A stretch of 64,000 bases of DNA from Jonesiaceae bacterium BS-20 (GCA_039995105.1 CP146203.1:2604001-2668000), one strand, 5' to 3'. Shown: positions 25,925-35,220, counted from the stretch's first letter. Numbers and translations are program-made. Notes: generated by a model not told the origin, from the letters alone.

Positions 25925-27031
25925 ATGCCAAAGAGATTTGTTGATTCCGCACATGATTTGAACTCCGGAGAACTCAGATTGAATTCGTTAGCAGAGCCAC
26001 CAAAACGTGCCGGATATGTTGCGCGTCCACGGATGTCTGATGTTGCTGCTCTAGCCGGAGTCGGAGTTAAAACCGTCTCCCGGGTGATAAATGAAGAGCC
26101 AAATGTCTCCTTGAAAACAAAAGAAAAAGTCTTGCGGGCCGTGCAACAACTCGGCTACCAACAAGATTTATATGCTGGAAACCTCAGACGCAGCGATCGT
26201 CGCACTCGCACCCTAGGGCTGCTGATTTCGAGTGTGGCCAACCCATACGCATCGACTCTCCACCGCGGAGTGGAAGGGGAGGCTGCCCGCCGGGGCACGG
26301 CAGTTTTTGCGGCCAGCTTGGACGATGATCCAGAAAAAGAGCAACGGCTTTTCGATGCCTTTGTCCAGCGCCGCGTAGACGGACTGATTCTGACCGCCGT
26401 AGGCACCAGCCAAAGCTACATTTCCAAAGAACACGAGCGCGGCACCCCCATGGTGTTTGTCGACCGTATCCCCCAAGGGGTTACCGCCGATGTCATCGTT
26501 GCTGATAACTTTGACGGCGCGTTCAACGGGACCAACCACCTCCTGAAACACGGTCACCGACGGATCGCCTACTTTGGTGATAATCCCCGGATCCAAACCA
26601 GTACCGCCCGGCGCGATGGTTATAGCCACGCCCTGATGTTAGCTAATGTCCCGGTAGCGCCAGAGCTGATCTTTGCTAATTTCCAGACTGAAAAGCAGAC
26701 CTACGCAAAAGTCCTTGAGTTCTTGCAGTTGCCTGATCCACCCACCGCAATTTTTAGTGGCCAGAACCTGATCACTATCATCATTGTCCGTGCACTGCGT
26801 GACCTTGGCCTGAGCAACAAGATTGCGCTTGTAGGCTTCGATGATTTTGAACTGGCGGACCTTCTGGAACCACCTCTAACCGTGGTGGCTCAGGATCCAG
26901 AACAAATTGGCATCTTGGCAGCAAAGCGCATCTTTGAACGCCTTGATGGGGACACTTCACCACCCTCAACCATTATTGTGCCAACCAAATTTATTGTCCG
27001 TGGCAGCGGAGAAATTCGTGCGCAACACTAA
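25925..27031 (+). CDS. LacI-family transcriptional regulator, probable repressor of the TGACA-N4-TGTCA regulon
   Basis: A 368-residue LacI protein with a ~36-residue basic N-terminal extension before the helix-turn-helix (MSDVAALAGVGVKTVSRVINEEP). The hinge and ligand domain follow with the usual LGLLISSVANPYAS and ALVGFDDFELADLLEPPLTVVAQDP motifs. The recognition helix reads VKTVSRV. The gene is divergent from the sugar transporter with two matching operators between them, so both are probably its targets. The long N terminus and weak ribosome site leave the start uncertain; an internal ATG (residue 37) would still give a complete HTH. The effector sugar is unknown. Confidence 0.88.
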   Translation: MPKRFVDSAHDLNSGELRLNSLAEPPKRAGYVARPRMSDVAALAGVGVKTVSRVINEEPNVSLKTKEKVLRAVQQLGYQQDLYAGNLRRSDRRTRTLGLLISSVANPYASTLHRGVEGEAARRGTAVFAASLDDDPEKEQRLFDAFVQRRVDGLILTAVGTSQSYISKEHERGTPMVFVDRIPQGVTADVIVADNFDGAFNGTNHLLKHGHRRIAYFGDNPRIQTSTARRDGYSHALMLANVPVAPELIFANFQTEKQTYAKVLEFLQLPDPPTAIFSGQNLITIIIVRALRDLGLSNKIALVGFDDFELADLLEPPLTVVAQDPEQIGILAAKRIFERLDGDTSPPSTIIVPTKFIVRGSGEIRAQH

Positions 27032-27168
27032 GTCGCACCCCGCGCGGTAACTTTTGTTCGATTTGTTATTGCTTGCCAAGAGCACAAATGCTGCCCAAAA
27101 TCTGGGCCGCAAATGGTTTGCGCCCACGCATTCACGCAAACCGTAAGATCCTATTCTGTGACCAGAAC

Positions 27169-27182
27169 TGACAATGATGTCA
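27169..27182 (+). promoter_or_regulatory. LacI-type operator before the GH32 gene
   Basis: TGACA-ATGA-TGTCA has perfect five-base arms identical to those of the sites at 25735 and 35222. It lies 33 bp before the GH32 ATG and about a dozen bases after a -10-like TATTCT (27152-27157), suiting repression. Confidence 0.6.
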
Positions 27183-27215
27183 CCTTGTCGGTTCTCCCAT
27201 TTGGAGAGCTTCACC

Positions 27216-30200
27216 ATGTCCAGTAACAAGAAGAAACCGTTAAGTTTGGTCCTAGGGACCGCTGTCCTCGGGCTCTCGCTCCTCGGTCTGCAACCGGCTT
27301 TCGGTTCAACTACTGCAAACGAATCCGACCCATTCCGACCTCAGATTCACTTCACGCCAGAGAAAAATTGGATGAATGATCCCAATGGTCTCGTGTACGA
27401 GAATGGTACCTGGCACCTATTTTTCCAGCACAATCCCGAAGGCACCGGCTGGGGCAACATGAGTTGGGGGCATGCCACCAGCACAGACCTGATGAACTGG
27501 GAAGAGCAACCAATCGCGATCCCTCAAACGTTTGATAGCAACGGCGATTCTATTGAAGATATCTTCTCAGGCTCCATCGTTGTCGACCATAAGAACACGA
27601 GTGGTCTAGGTTCATTGGAATCCCCACCACTGATCGCAATTTACACGAGCGCCTACACGGATAAGCACCTTTCCTTGGGAGGAATCCAAGCCCAGTCAAT
27701 CGCTTACAGCAATGACCATGGCCAGACCTGGACCAAATACGAGAACAATCCTGTCCTTGACCGTGACTCTGCTAACTTCCGCGACCCCAAAGTGTTCTGG
27801 CATGAAAATGCCGCAACGGGTGAAGGCTATTGGGTCATGGTCGCCGTCGAGGCAACCGATTACCAAGTTGTCCTCTACCGTAGTGACGATCTGAAGAGTT
27901 GGGACTTCCTCAGCGACTTTGGCCCGGCCAACGCCGTTGGTGGAATCTGGGAGTGCCCTGATCTGTTCGAACTCCCAATCGACGGAGACCCTAACAACAC
28001 CAAATGGGTCTTAGTAGTCAACATGAATCCTGGTGCGGTTGCTGGCGGTTCCGGTGGCCAGTACTTCGTTGGAGATTTCGACGGAACCACGTTTACCTCG
28101 GAAAGCACCGTCGCCGATGCTCCTTTGCCTGAAGGCAAGGTTTTTGCTGACTTTGAATCTTCTTACGACGGTTGGACACTGACGAGTAACAGTGAAGATC
28201 CAGCTGCAGGCCCGTGGGGACTAGCACCGGCAAAAGGCACCCTCGAGGGGCAACACCCCGTGGGTAATCAAGTTGGTGACGGGCTGGTTAACAGTTTCCT
28301 AGGGGGAGATTTCCCCACCGGAACAATGGAATCTGAGAGTTTTACAATTGATTCCCCCTTCATCAATCTCATGACGGGCGGAGGTAATCATCCTCGCGTA
28401 GAAGGCAGCCAGTCAACAAACACCCCACCAGCGGGAGCACTGCTTTTCAACGGATTCGAGGACACGGATACACCACTGGTCGATCTCGGTTGGGAACTGA
28501 CTGGAGATTTCCAAACCAATCCAAACACCTCCTCCTCAACCCAGGGAGGCGACTATTTCATTGGTGACGGCAGGTTCAACACCTTCGAAATGGGAGAAAA
28601 CGGCGACGGAAACATTGGTGACATTACCTCACCGAAATTCACCATTGGCGCAGCAGACACCTACTTGTCATTCCTCCAAGGTGGCGGAAAGCGCAACGAT
28701 GGCTCACTCGAAGTTCAGTTGCTCAACGATGGCAAAGTCGTTCGCTCCTCTACTGGACCCGATTCCGGCGAATTGAATTGGGTCTCTTGGGATGTCTCTG
28801 AATTCAGAGGCAAATCAGTTCAACTCAGAGTCCATGATGCTGCCACCGGCGGCTGGGGGCACATCACCCTGGACCACGTTGTTCTGGGTGCTGAAGCTTC
28901 CAAGATCCGTAATAACGAAGTATCCGCAAACCTCGTAGTCGACGGTAAAGTGGTACGTTCTGCAACCGGTAATGAATCTGAGATCCTTGAGTGGAACTCA
29001 TGGAACGTCGAAGAGTTCCGGGGACAGGAAGCGACCATTCTGATCGTTGACAACCACTCGGGAGGCTGGGGACACATCCTGGTCGACCACATCATTTTTT
29101 CAGACGGCGCAGTTCCAAACCACTTGGAAAACTACGATTGGCTGGACTGGGGACGTGACTTCTACGCAACCGTTTCGTTCTCAAACGTTCCGGACAACCG
29201 CAGGGTAATGATTGGTTGGATGAGCAACTGGCAGTACGCCGGAGACACACCAACCGGTCAGTGGCGCAGTGCCATGTCCTTGCCACGTGAATACGAGTTG
29301 GTCACCACTCCAAAGGGACCCCGCCTCTCCCAAAAGGTTGTCTCAGAAATCGCAACTTATGAACAGGCCACCCAAGCAACGTCACTCGAACCGCGCACCC
29401 TTAGTGACGGCACCCACGCAACAGATCTCACTGGTGATCTCTTTAAGGTGGATGCGGTCTTTGAACCCGGTACAGCGGATGCGTTCGGTCTCGAAGTACT
29501 CAGCAATGGGGAAACGGGCACCAAGATCGGATACAACTCTGGCCAAGGCAAATTGTTTGTAGACCGGACCCGGTCTGGGAACGTTGGGTTCAACTCCACC
29601 TTCCCATCAGTGGATAGCGCGCCCGTGTCACTCGCGAACGGGCAAGTAGAGTTTACCGCCTATGTCGACAGGTCATCTGTAGAAGTCTTCGCTGCCGACG
29701 GCCAGATCGCCATTACTGATCTGGTCTATCCCGCAGCGGGCGCAAACCAAATTTCCCTATGGGCTCAGGGTGGAGACGCAAAGCTTGTCTCATTGACAAT
29801 TACCCCTCTCAAGCCATCGATCGGTGCTGGGCCAATCGTTCCTGCCCCTGAAGTAGCACCGGGTACTCCAACCGCAGTCTCTGGAGTTTCGACTGCTCCC
29901 GGAACTGCGGATCTAGATTGGGTCGCTCCAACTGAGGCTGGAGATTCTCCAATCACCGGTTACCGAGTGTACGCACAGCAGACTTCCCCAACTGGTGATC
30001 CGGTCGGTGAAGTACAACAAGTGTGCGAAACCTCAGGTTCTGTTACTAATTGCCAAGCTAGAGATCTGACTCCAAAGTCGGTCTACGTATTCACAGTTGA
30101 AGCAATTAACTCAGCGGGCCCAGGTGAACGTTCAGAACCATCCGCACCTGTCACGATCCTTCATGAGGTTGATGCTGAAGACAGTGGATCTGGTGACTCT

Positions 30201-30359
30201 GACAAGGACGGTGAAGATGATAACCAGAACAAGGCCACTGACGACGAACTAGCAAAAACTGGAGCAGATACCACTAGTTTGGTTACTGCTTTAGGGGCAA
30301 TCATGGCCCTCTTCGCAGCTGGTGGGGCTTTAACCCTGACGCGGAAAAGCCGCAGCTAA
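27216..30359 (+). CDS. cell-wall-anchored GH32 fructanase (levanase/inulinase-like) with nested insertion
   Basis: A 1047-residue secreted protein. After a signal peptide (about 1-32) comes the GH32 five-blade propeller with nucleophile Asp55 (WMNDPNG), the RDP motif (Asp190) and the acid/base Glu246 (ECPDLF), so it should cleave beta-fructosides such as levan or inulin. The propeller is interrupted at about 308-630 by beta-sandwich-like modules. It resumes at WGRDFYA, then the GH32 C-terminal sandwich, a fibronectin-III domain (about 890-985) and the sorting signal LAKTG (1012-1016) with a hydrophobic segment and basic tail. The ATG at 27216 follows GGAG. An operator shared with the sugar transporter precedes it. 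Confidence 0.92.
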   Translation: MSSNKKKPLSLVLGTAVLGLSLLGLQPAFGSTTANESDPFRPQIHFTPEKNWMNDPNGLVYENGTWHLFFQHNPEGTGWGNMSWGHATSTDLMNWEEQPIAIPQTFDSNGDSIEDIFSGSIVVDHKNTSGLGSLESPPLIAIYTSAYTDKHLSLGGIQAQSIAYSNDHGQTWTKYENNPVLDRDSANFRDPKVFWHENAATGEGYWVMVAVEATDYQVVLYRSDDLKSWDFLSDFGPANAVGGIWECPDLFELPIDGDPNNTKWVLVVNMNPGAVAGGSGGQYFVGDFDGTTFTSESTVADAPLPEGKVFADFESSYDGWTLTSNSEDPAAGPWGLAPAKGTLEGQHPVGNQVGDGLVNSFLGGDFPTGTMESESFTIDSPFINLMTGGGNHPRVEGSQSTNTPPAGALLFNGFEDTDTPLVDLGWELTGDFQTNPNTSSSTQGGDYFIGDGRFNTFEMGENGDGNIGDITSPKFTIGAADTYLSFLQGGGKRNDGSLEVQLLNDGKVVRSSTGPDSGELNWVSWDVSEFRGKSVQLRVHDAATGGWGHITLDHVVLGAEASKIRNNEVSANLVVDGKVVRSATGNESEILEWNSWNVEEFRGQEATILIVDNHSGGWGHILVDHIIFSDGAVPNHLENYDWLDWGRDFYATVSFSNVPDNRRVMIGWMSNWQYAGDTPTGQWRSAMSLPREYELVTTPKGPRLSQKVVSEIATYEQATQATSLEPRTLSDGTHATDLTGDLFKVDAVFEPGTADAFGLEVLSNGETGTKIGYNSGQGKLFVDRTRSGNVGFNSTFPSVDSAPVSLANGQVEFTAYVDRSSVEVFAADGQIAITDLVYPAAGANQISLWAQGGDAKLVSLTITPLKPSIGAGPIVPAPEVAPGTPTAVSGVSTAPGTADLDWVAPTEAGDSPITGYRVYAQQTSPTGDPVGEVQQVCETSGSVTNCQARDLTPKSVYVFTVEAINSAGPGERSEPSAPVTILHEVDAEDSGSGDSDKDGEDDNQNKATDDELAKTGADTTSLVTALGAIMALFAAGGALTLTRKSRS

Positions 30360-30422
30360 GAAACTAGTTGAACAGTACGGCGCTCGTGAGTGTTAGCGCA
30401 TACTCGTTTTGAATCCTCAAAA

Positions 30423-30458
30423 GACTGCCCCTGAACTATAAGGAGTTCAGGGGCAGTC
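30423..30458. terminator. bidirectional terminator between GH32 and lacI
   Basis: GACTGCCCCTGAACT (30423-30437) pairs perfectly with 30444-30458 around a six-base loop, between convergent genes. Its sequence closely matches the terminator at 21481-21518. Confidence 0.85.
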
Positions 30459-30486
30459 CTTCGTTTACTGACCGGTAACCGCTCAA

Positions 30487-31518
30487 TTACGCGGTAATAA
30501 ATACCTCACCAGATCCACGCTGAATCAGCTCGGTCGCTTGCACAACGGTTCTTGCTGGAACTTTGCTGCCCTTGATTCGCTCTTGCAGAAGCGCCATTGC
30601 GGTGACTCCCATCAGATGTGGATCTTGGGCAACCACGGTGATGCCAGGCTCGACAATGTCGGCCTGATCGAAGTCGTCAAAGGCAACTATTGCCAGGTGC
30701 ATTGATCGGGTCCGCAAGACGTTAAGTACCGCCATGCTAGAAGGACCGTTTCCAGTAAAGATCGCCGTTGGCGGCTCCGAGGATTGCAACATAGCCTCAA
30801 GTGCTTCAGCAACATTCGAGATGGATGGAGAACCGGAGAATACTAGGGTCGGATCGACCTCTATACCGGCTTGGGCCAGAGCATCTTCGTAACCTCGTAA
30901 CCGCTCTTGAACCGTATACATAGTGGGTTCATCCGTGATGCATGCGATTCTGCGGTGTCCGTGTGAAATCAAGTGCTGCACGCCTTTGGCTGCGCCGCCC
31001 CTGTTGTCCGTCAGCACGGTATCTACGTTGAGCTCCCTCGGCGGCCTATCCACACAGACCATTGCTACTCCACGTTGGTTTTCTTGGATCAAGTACTGCT
31101 CGTCAATCCCCTCCGGCAGCGTCAGAATCAATCCATCAACTCCTCGAGAGCAAAAATTGAGGATCAGGTTTTGTGTCCGCGCAGGGTCTCTGCTTGAGGA
31201 CCCGGTAAGTAGCACCGAACCTAGACGCACAACAACGTCTTCTACAGCGCGATTGAGTTGGGAGAAAAACGGGTCCGCAACGTCTTGAACTAAGAGTGCA
31301 ATGCTCTTAGTGGCCCCCGTTCGCAATGTTCTTGCCGTGTCATTACGCCGATAACCAAGTTCTTCTATGGCTTTAGTAACCGCGGCAATATTTTTTGCAC
31401 TGACCTGCGGCGCCTGATTAAGCACTCGAGAGACGGTGCCCACTCCAACGCCCGCCAAATTTGCAACATCCTTAATTGTTGCTCGCGGACCAACCCCATC
31501 GTGATCCTGGATGATCAA
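30487..31518 (-). CDS. LacI-family transcriptional regulator (GH92-associated)
   Basis: A 343-residue LacI repressor. The N-terminal HTH is IKDVANLAGVGVGTVSRVLN, then the hinge and a periplasmic-binding-like domain with ALLVQDVADPFFSQL and AIVAFDDFDQADIVEPGITVVAQDP. The start is a TTG at 31518. The recognition helix reads VGTVSRV, different from the VKT/AKT helices of the other two regulators in this block and closer to that of the rhamnose-cluster LacI (VGTVSNV). It is divergent from the smaller GH92 gene, and three GAATCGWTTC-type sites lie between them, so local control of that gene is the simplest reading. Confidence 0.87.
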   Translation of the reverse strand: MIIQDHDGVGPRATIKDVANLAGVGVGTVSRVLNQAPQVSAKNIAAVTKAIEELGYRRNDTARTLRTGATKSIALLVQDVADPFFSQLNRAVEDVVVRLGSVLLTGSSSRDPARTQNLILNFCSRGVDGLILTLPEGIDEQYLIQENQRGVAMVCVDRPPRELNVDTVLTDNRGGAAKGVQHLISHGHRRIACITDEPTMYTVQERLRGYEDALAQAGIEVDPTLVFSGSPSISNVAEALEAMLQSSEPPTAIFTGNGPSSMAVLNVLRTRSMHLAIVAFDDFDQADIVEPGITVVAQDPHLMGVTAMALLQERIKGSKVPARTVVQATELIQRGSGEVFITA

Positions 31519-31646
31519 CTGCCGCTCTCGCTTCCCTATGTATGAGACGGGCCCTTTTACAGAACGGTGTAATTCATCACCTATCTACCCTCTGCCCCCA
31601 ACGGTATCCCACGATTCCCTCAATGAAGCGCGTTTTCCAACTTCTG

Positions 31647-31730
31647 TGGAATCGTTTCAGATAGTAGATACCTCTCGACTGGAATCGATTCATCCGGTAG
31701 TCTCTGATTTGCTGGAATCGATTCATCCAG
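31647..31730 (+). promoter_or_regulatory. three LacI-type operators before the smaller GH92 gene
   Basis: TGGAATCGTTTCAG (31647-31660) is followed by two copies of CTGGAATCGATTCATCC (31679-31695 and 31712-31728), exactly 33 bp apart, about three helical turns. Each contains a GAATCGWTTC core, perfect in the last two. They lie 42-125 bp before the GH92 start, in the divergent region with lacI. Three in-phase sites suggest cooperative or looped repression. Confidence 0.7.
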
Positions 31731-31771
31731 CAATCTGATTCACTGCTTCCATCCTGTTCGAAGGGGAACAA

Positions 31772-34700
31772 TTGTCTATTCGCAAGGATTCGCGCCCAGC
31801 GCGTCGCCTCAAGACCGGCCTTGCCGCAGGTCTTGTTGCTGCACTGGCCTATTCGCTCATCCCAACCGCTATCGCACCGGCTACAGCCGCCCCTGCAGAT
31901 AACGGTGAACTTGAGCTCACCCAGTTTGTAAACCCACTTATGGGAACAGCCGTATCGACTACCAGTGGCTACGCGGGTAACGTTAGCCCGGGCGCTAAAG
32001 TCCCGTTCGGTATGGTTACGTTCGGCCCAGACATGGCCCGCACTAACTACAACGGCGCCGGTGGTTACCTGCTTTCGCCTACTGCAGAAGGCGGAGCTTT
32101 TAACTTCTTCAGCCTCACCCACATCAATGGCCCTGGTTGCCCAGGTCAGGGAACCGTCGGGTTCCTACCACGTACCGATGCCACATCAGTTACCAACGCA
32201 AATGGTATCCCGCAATTCCCCGCAACCTACAAGGTAGCTAACGAGAGCGCGGCTCCTGGTGAGTACAACGTAACCCTCGACAACGGCATCAAGGTTGAAT
32301 TCTCAGCCACTGAGCGCACCGGTGCTGCACAGTTCACCTACCCTGACGCCAACTCCGGCTTCTTCAGCTTGGACACCCGCCTCAACGGGACCTCAAACAT
32401 GAGCAGCACGCGAGGCGAAATCAAGACTGAGAATGTCTCTCTTGAAATCTCAGAAAATGGCCGCGTGCTGTCTGGAAAGACGGTTGCACCAGCATTCTGT
32501 ACTCCTTGGGGCACCAAGTTCGCATCCAACGTGTACTTCCACGCCGAGTTTGACAAGGCATTCAAGGACGGCATAGAACCAAACTTGAACGAGGTTGTTA
32601 ACGGCTCAACCGTTCTCCAATACAACCTGACCGAGGAAGACACCACACTCAACATGCGTGTTGGTATTTCCTCTGTGAGCGTTGAGAACGCCAAGCTAAA
32701 CCTTGACACCGAGAACCCTGACTCTTCCATTGAAGAAGTTCGGGACGCTGCTAAGGCAACTTGGAATGAGCGTCTTAACAACATTCAGGTTGACAAAGCG
32801 GGTGAAGAAAACCTTTCGGCACAAGACCGTGAAGACCTGACCAAGTTCTACACCCAGGTGTACCGCGGTCTGGGTTCACCAACGATCTACTCCGACGTCA
32901 ACGGCGATTTCCGTTCAATGGAAGCCAAAGGTGACCACCCGAACGCAGTTAGCATTGACGGATACGTTGAAGAACGCCCCGTAGCCAACATTGCTGACTA
33001 CGACTACACCAAGGTTGACGGCTCCAAGGGATCGTATGGCACCCACTACTCGGGCCTGTCCTTCTGGGACTCCTACCGCTCACAGGCACAATTGCTGTCA
33101 ATCTTCGCTCCTGACGTCGCCAGCGAAGTTGCTCAGTCAACAATTGTTGACGGTCTACAGTGTGGCGCACTGCCCCACTGGGTTGACGCAAGCGATGACT
33201 CCACCCCTATGTCCGGTGACAATGCTCTGCCAGTCTTAGCAGGAAAGTACGCCTTTGGCGCCACCGACTTTGACCTTGTCTCGGCAGCCAAGCTCGTTAA
33301 GCAGTCAGCTTTTGACCCTGAAAGCAACTGCAACGGCAACAAGAGCTTCTGGGGCATGGAAGACTTTGAAAAGCTTGGTTACTTCACAACCTCAGACCAC
33401 GCCTCAGCAAATATCGAGCGCTACAACTCTGACTTTGGTGCACTCTCGTTCCTACGTTCCGTACCACAAGAAGTCCGTGACGCCGCTGGTGTAACACAGG
33501 CCGAGCTGGACAAGCTCGAGGAGCGTTCCAACTTCTGGACCAACATGATTGATCCAGAAACCGGTAAGTTCATTGGCCGCGAGGCACCTACCGAAGAGGG
33601 CCAGCTCGGCGAGATCGTGCAAAACCCTTCATTCCACGAGTCAACCGAGCCTAACTACTTTTGGACCTTCGCCCAGGTTTGGGAAGACCTCATTGACACC
33701 ACCGGCGGAAATGAGAAGGCAATTGAACGCCTAAACGCCCTGTTCTCAATGGATGACAACCTTACCAACAAGCCAACGCTTGCAGAGTTCAATGGTGGCG
33801 AGAGCTCACAAAAGATCTACATTGGTAACGAGCCTAGTTACCAGGCACCGTACGCCTACAACTGGGCAGGCAAGCCTGCTGGCACGCAGTATGTAATCAG
33901 CGAGCTCCGCAAGACCGGATTCCACTCCGGACGCGACGGTATGCCTGGTAACGATGACCTTGGTGCCCAATCAGCATGGTACGTCTTTGCTGCACTTGGC
34001 TTCTTCCCAGTGTCTTCCTCGGAAGCTGGTCTTGCGATCAACTCACCTATGTTCCAGAACACCACTCTCTGGATCGACGGCGAGCCAGTTCGTCTGACCA
34101 CCGACATTGACCCAACGAATGCTCCGTTCATTAAGAACATGCAGATCGACGGTCAGGACTACGGTCGCAGCTGGATGAGTGCTGACACGCTCAAGAGCGC
34201 GAAGAACATCTCCTTCACGTTGAGCGATGCTCCAACGGAGTGGGCAGCTGACACCGCACCACGCGGCGTTGCCGAGACCACAACCTCCCTTGAACTATCA
34301 GCGACCACCGCTGAGATCGGTTCAAAGGATGGTGTTACCGCAACGGTTACCGTATCTTCAGCAGACAAGACGGCACCTAAGGGCACCGTTGAGCTTCGTA
34401 GCGGCGACCAGGTACTCGGTTCCGCACCGGTAGGCGCAAACGGAATCACTACGATCCCGGTTGACCTTCCTGCTGACGCAGTTGCCGGTCTCATCGAGAT
34501 CACCGCGGTTTACGTATCCGCGGACGCATCCTTCTGGGCAGAGTCCTCCTCCGCTGCGGTAGAGCTTGAGCTAACCGCTCCGGCAACGCCAAAGCCAGAA
34601 GAGACTGAGAAGCCAAAGCCAGAGGAAACCGAGAAACCTAAGGACGACGAAGACTCAGAGGTAACCACCCCTGGCGATTCCGACAAGGGCGATGACGACC

Positions 34701-34810
34701 TAGCACAGACTGGTCTTTCCGATTCGGCACTAATCTTCCTTGCAGCAGGCGTGCTTGCAATCATGGTCGGTGGCGCATTGGTAGTTATTCGTCGGCGCAG
34801 CATGAACTAG
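31772..34810 (+). CDS. cell-wall-anchored GH92 alpha-mannosidase
   Basis: A 1012-residue secreted protein with a signal peptide (about 1-40, ending near ATAAPA) and a GH92 catalytic region (about 50-830). Recognisable family blocks are VNPLMGT, SLTHINGPGCPG, SFWDSYRSQ, GNEPSYQAPYAYN (about 686-698) and DGMPGNDDLGAQSAWYVFAALGFFPV (about 723-748). GH92 enzymes are calcium-dependent exo-alpha-mannosidases acting on N-glycan or yeast mannan chains. An Ig-like module (about 843-930), a PKPEETEK-repeat spacer and the sorting signal LAQTG (976-980) with membrane segment and basic tail follow. The TTG start has AAGGGG upstream. The linkage cleaved is not predictable. Confidence 0.9.
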   Translation: MSIRKDSRPARRLKTGLAAGLVAALAYSLIPTAIAPATAAPADNGELELTQFVNPLMGTAVSTTSGYAGNVSPGAKVPFGMVTFGPDMARTNYNGAGGYLLSPTAEGGAFNFFSLTHINGPGCPGQGTVGFLPRTDATSVTNANGIPQFPATYKVANESAAPGEYNVTLDNGIKVEFSATERTGAAQFTYPDANSGFFSLDTRLNGTSNMSSTRGEIKTENVSLEISENGRVLSGKTVAPAFCTPWGTKFASNVYFHAEFDKAFKDGIEPNLNEVVNGSTVLQYNLTEEDTTLNMRVGISSVSVENAKLNLDTENPDSSIEEVRDAAKATWNERLNNIQVDKAGEENLSAQDREDLTKFYTQVYRGLGSPTIYSDVNGDFRSMEAKGDHPNAVSIDGYVEERPVANIADYDYTKVDGSKGSYGTHYSGLSFWDSYRSQAQLLSIFAPDVASEVAQSTIVDGLQCGALPHWVDASDDSTPMSGDNALPVLAGKYAFGATDFDLVSAAKLVKQSAFDPESNCNGNKSFWGMEDFEKLGYFTTSDHASANIERYNSDFGALSFLRSVPQEVRDAAGVTQAELDKLEERSNFWTNMIDPETGKFIGREAPTEEGQLGEIVQNPSFHESTEPNYFWTFAQVWEDLIDTTGGNEKAIERLNALFSMDDNLTNKPTLAEFNGGESSQKIYIGNEPSYQAPYAYNWAGKPAGTQYVISELRKTGFHSGRDGMPGNDDLGAQSAWYVFAALGFFPVSSSEAGLAINSPMFQNTTLWIDGEPVRLTTDIDPTNAPFIKNMQIDGQDYGRSWMSADTLKSAKNISFTLSDAPTEWAADTAPRGVAETTTSLELSATTAEIGSKDGVTATVTVSSADKTAPKGTVELRSGDQVLGSAPVGANGITTIPVDLPADAVAGLIEITAVYVSADASFWAESSSAAVELELTAPATPKPEETEKPKPEETEKPKDDEDSEVTTPGDSDKGDDDLAQTGLSDSALIFLAAGVLAIMVGGALVVIRRRSMN

Positions 34811-34828
34811 CCTTCGACTAATGCATTA

Positions 34829-34868
34829 GGGCCGTGTTGTTAGAGATTCGTCTCAAACAACACGGCCC
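34829..34868 (+). terminator. terminator of the smaller GH92 gene
   Basis: GGGCCGTGTTGTT (34829-34841) pairs perfectly with AACAACACGGCCC (34856-34868), followed by TTTTG. It starts 19 bp after the stop codon. Confidence 0.88.
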
Positions 34869-34993
34869 TTTTGTTTCTCTTACTTCGCTCCGCACTACGA
34901 GTAGTTCTAAGTTATTGCACAGCGCCCAATCAGATGGGTAATTGTGTCCGCTATTCGCCTTGGTCCTTGGCCCCGTAGAGACAGTATGGTAAA

Positions 34994-35026
34994 TTGACAG
35001 TACTCTCCATGACATCGATGTCATGG
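34994..35026 (+). promoter_or_regulatory. TTGACA element and 20-bp perfect palindrome
   Basis: TTGACA (34994-34999) is followed by CCATGACATCGATGTCATGG (35007-35026), a perfect 20-bp palindrome. Its inner 14 bp read TGACA-TCGA-TGTCA and share the arms of the operators at 25735, 27169 and 35222. It sits about 370 bp before the larger GH92 gene, so it would control a transcript with a long leader or act as a distal operator for looping. Confidence 0.6.
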
Positions 35027-35220
35027 TGTCGGAGAGCAATGGCTGCCTAACGGCAATCAGCATCACCACCTCGTGAGCACCAGCAGGCACTCACGAGAAG
35101 GCAACAGCCGCCCTATCGGAACGTCCGCAAGGATAGCTTCGCCCCGGGCACGCTCTTGCCAGCCCGCCTAACGTTGGGTAGCCCTCTTGCCGCATTTTCG
35201 CAGGAAAACCAGTTACCAGT
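35027..35220 (+). other. gene-free leader region with predicted RNA secondary structure
   Basis: No credible coding frame is seen. Stems found by eye include CTCGTGAG/CTCACGAG (35070-35077 with 35090-35097), CTATC-GGA...TCC-GATAG (35113-35136) and GCTG/CAGC (35042-35061). The base composition is like a structured RNA and more GC-rich than the flanking A/T-rich stretches. It matches no riboswitch consensus I know (no cobalamin, TPP or SAM cores). It could be a 5' leader of the larger GH92 gene, a small RNA, or the remnant of a lost gene. Confidence 0.35.

Noticed and set aside
34818-35090. A 90-codon minus-strand open frame in the GH92 intergenic region
   Set aside because: It covers the terminator and the 20-bp palindrome, has no ribosome site and no recognisable protein features.
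35027-35220. Cobalamin, TPP or SAM riboswitch before the larger GH92 gene
   Set aside because: None of the conserved cores could be found; only generic short stems are visible.
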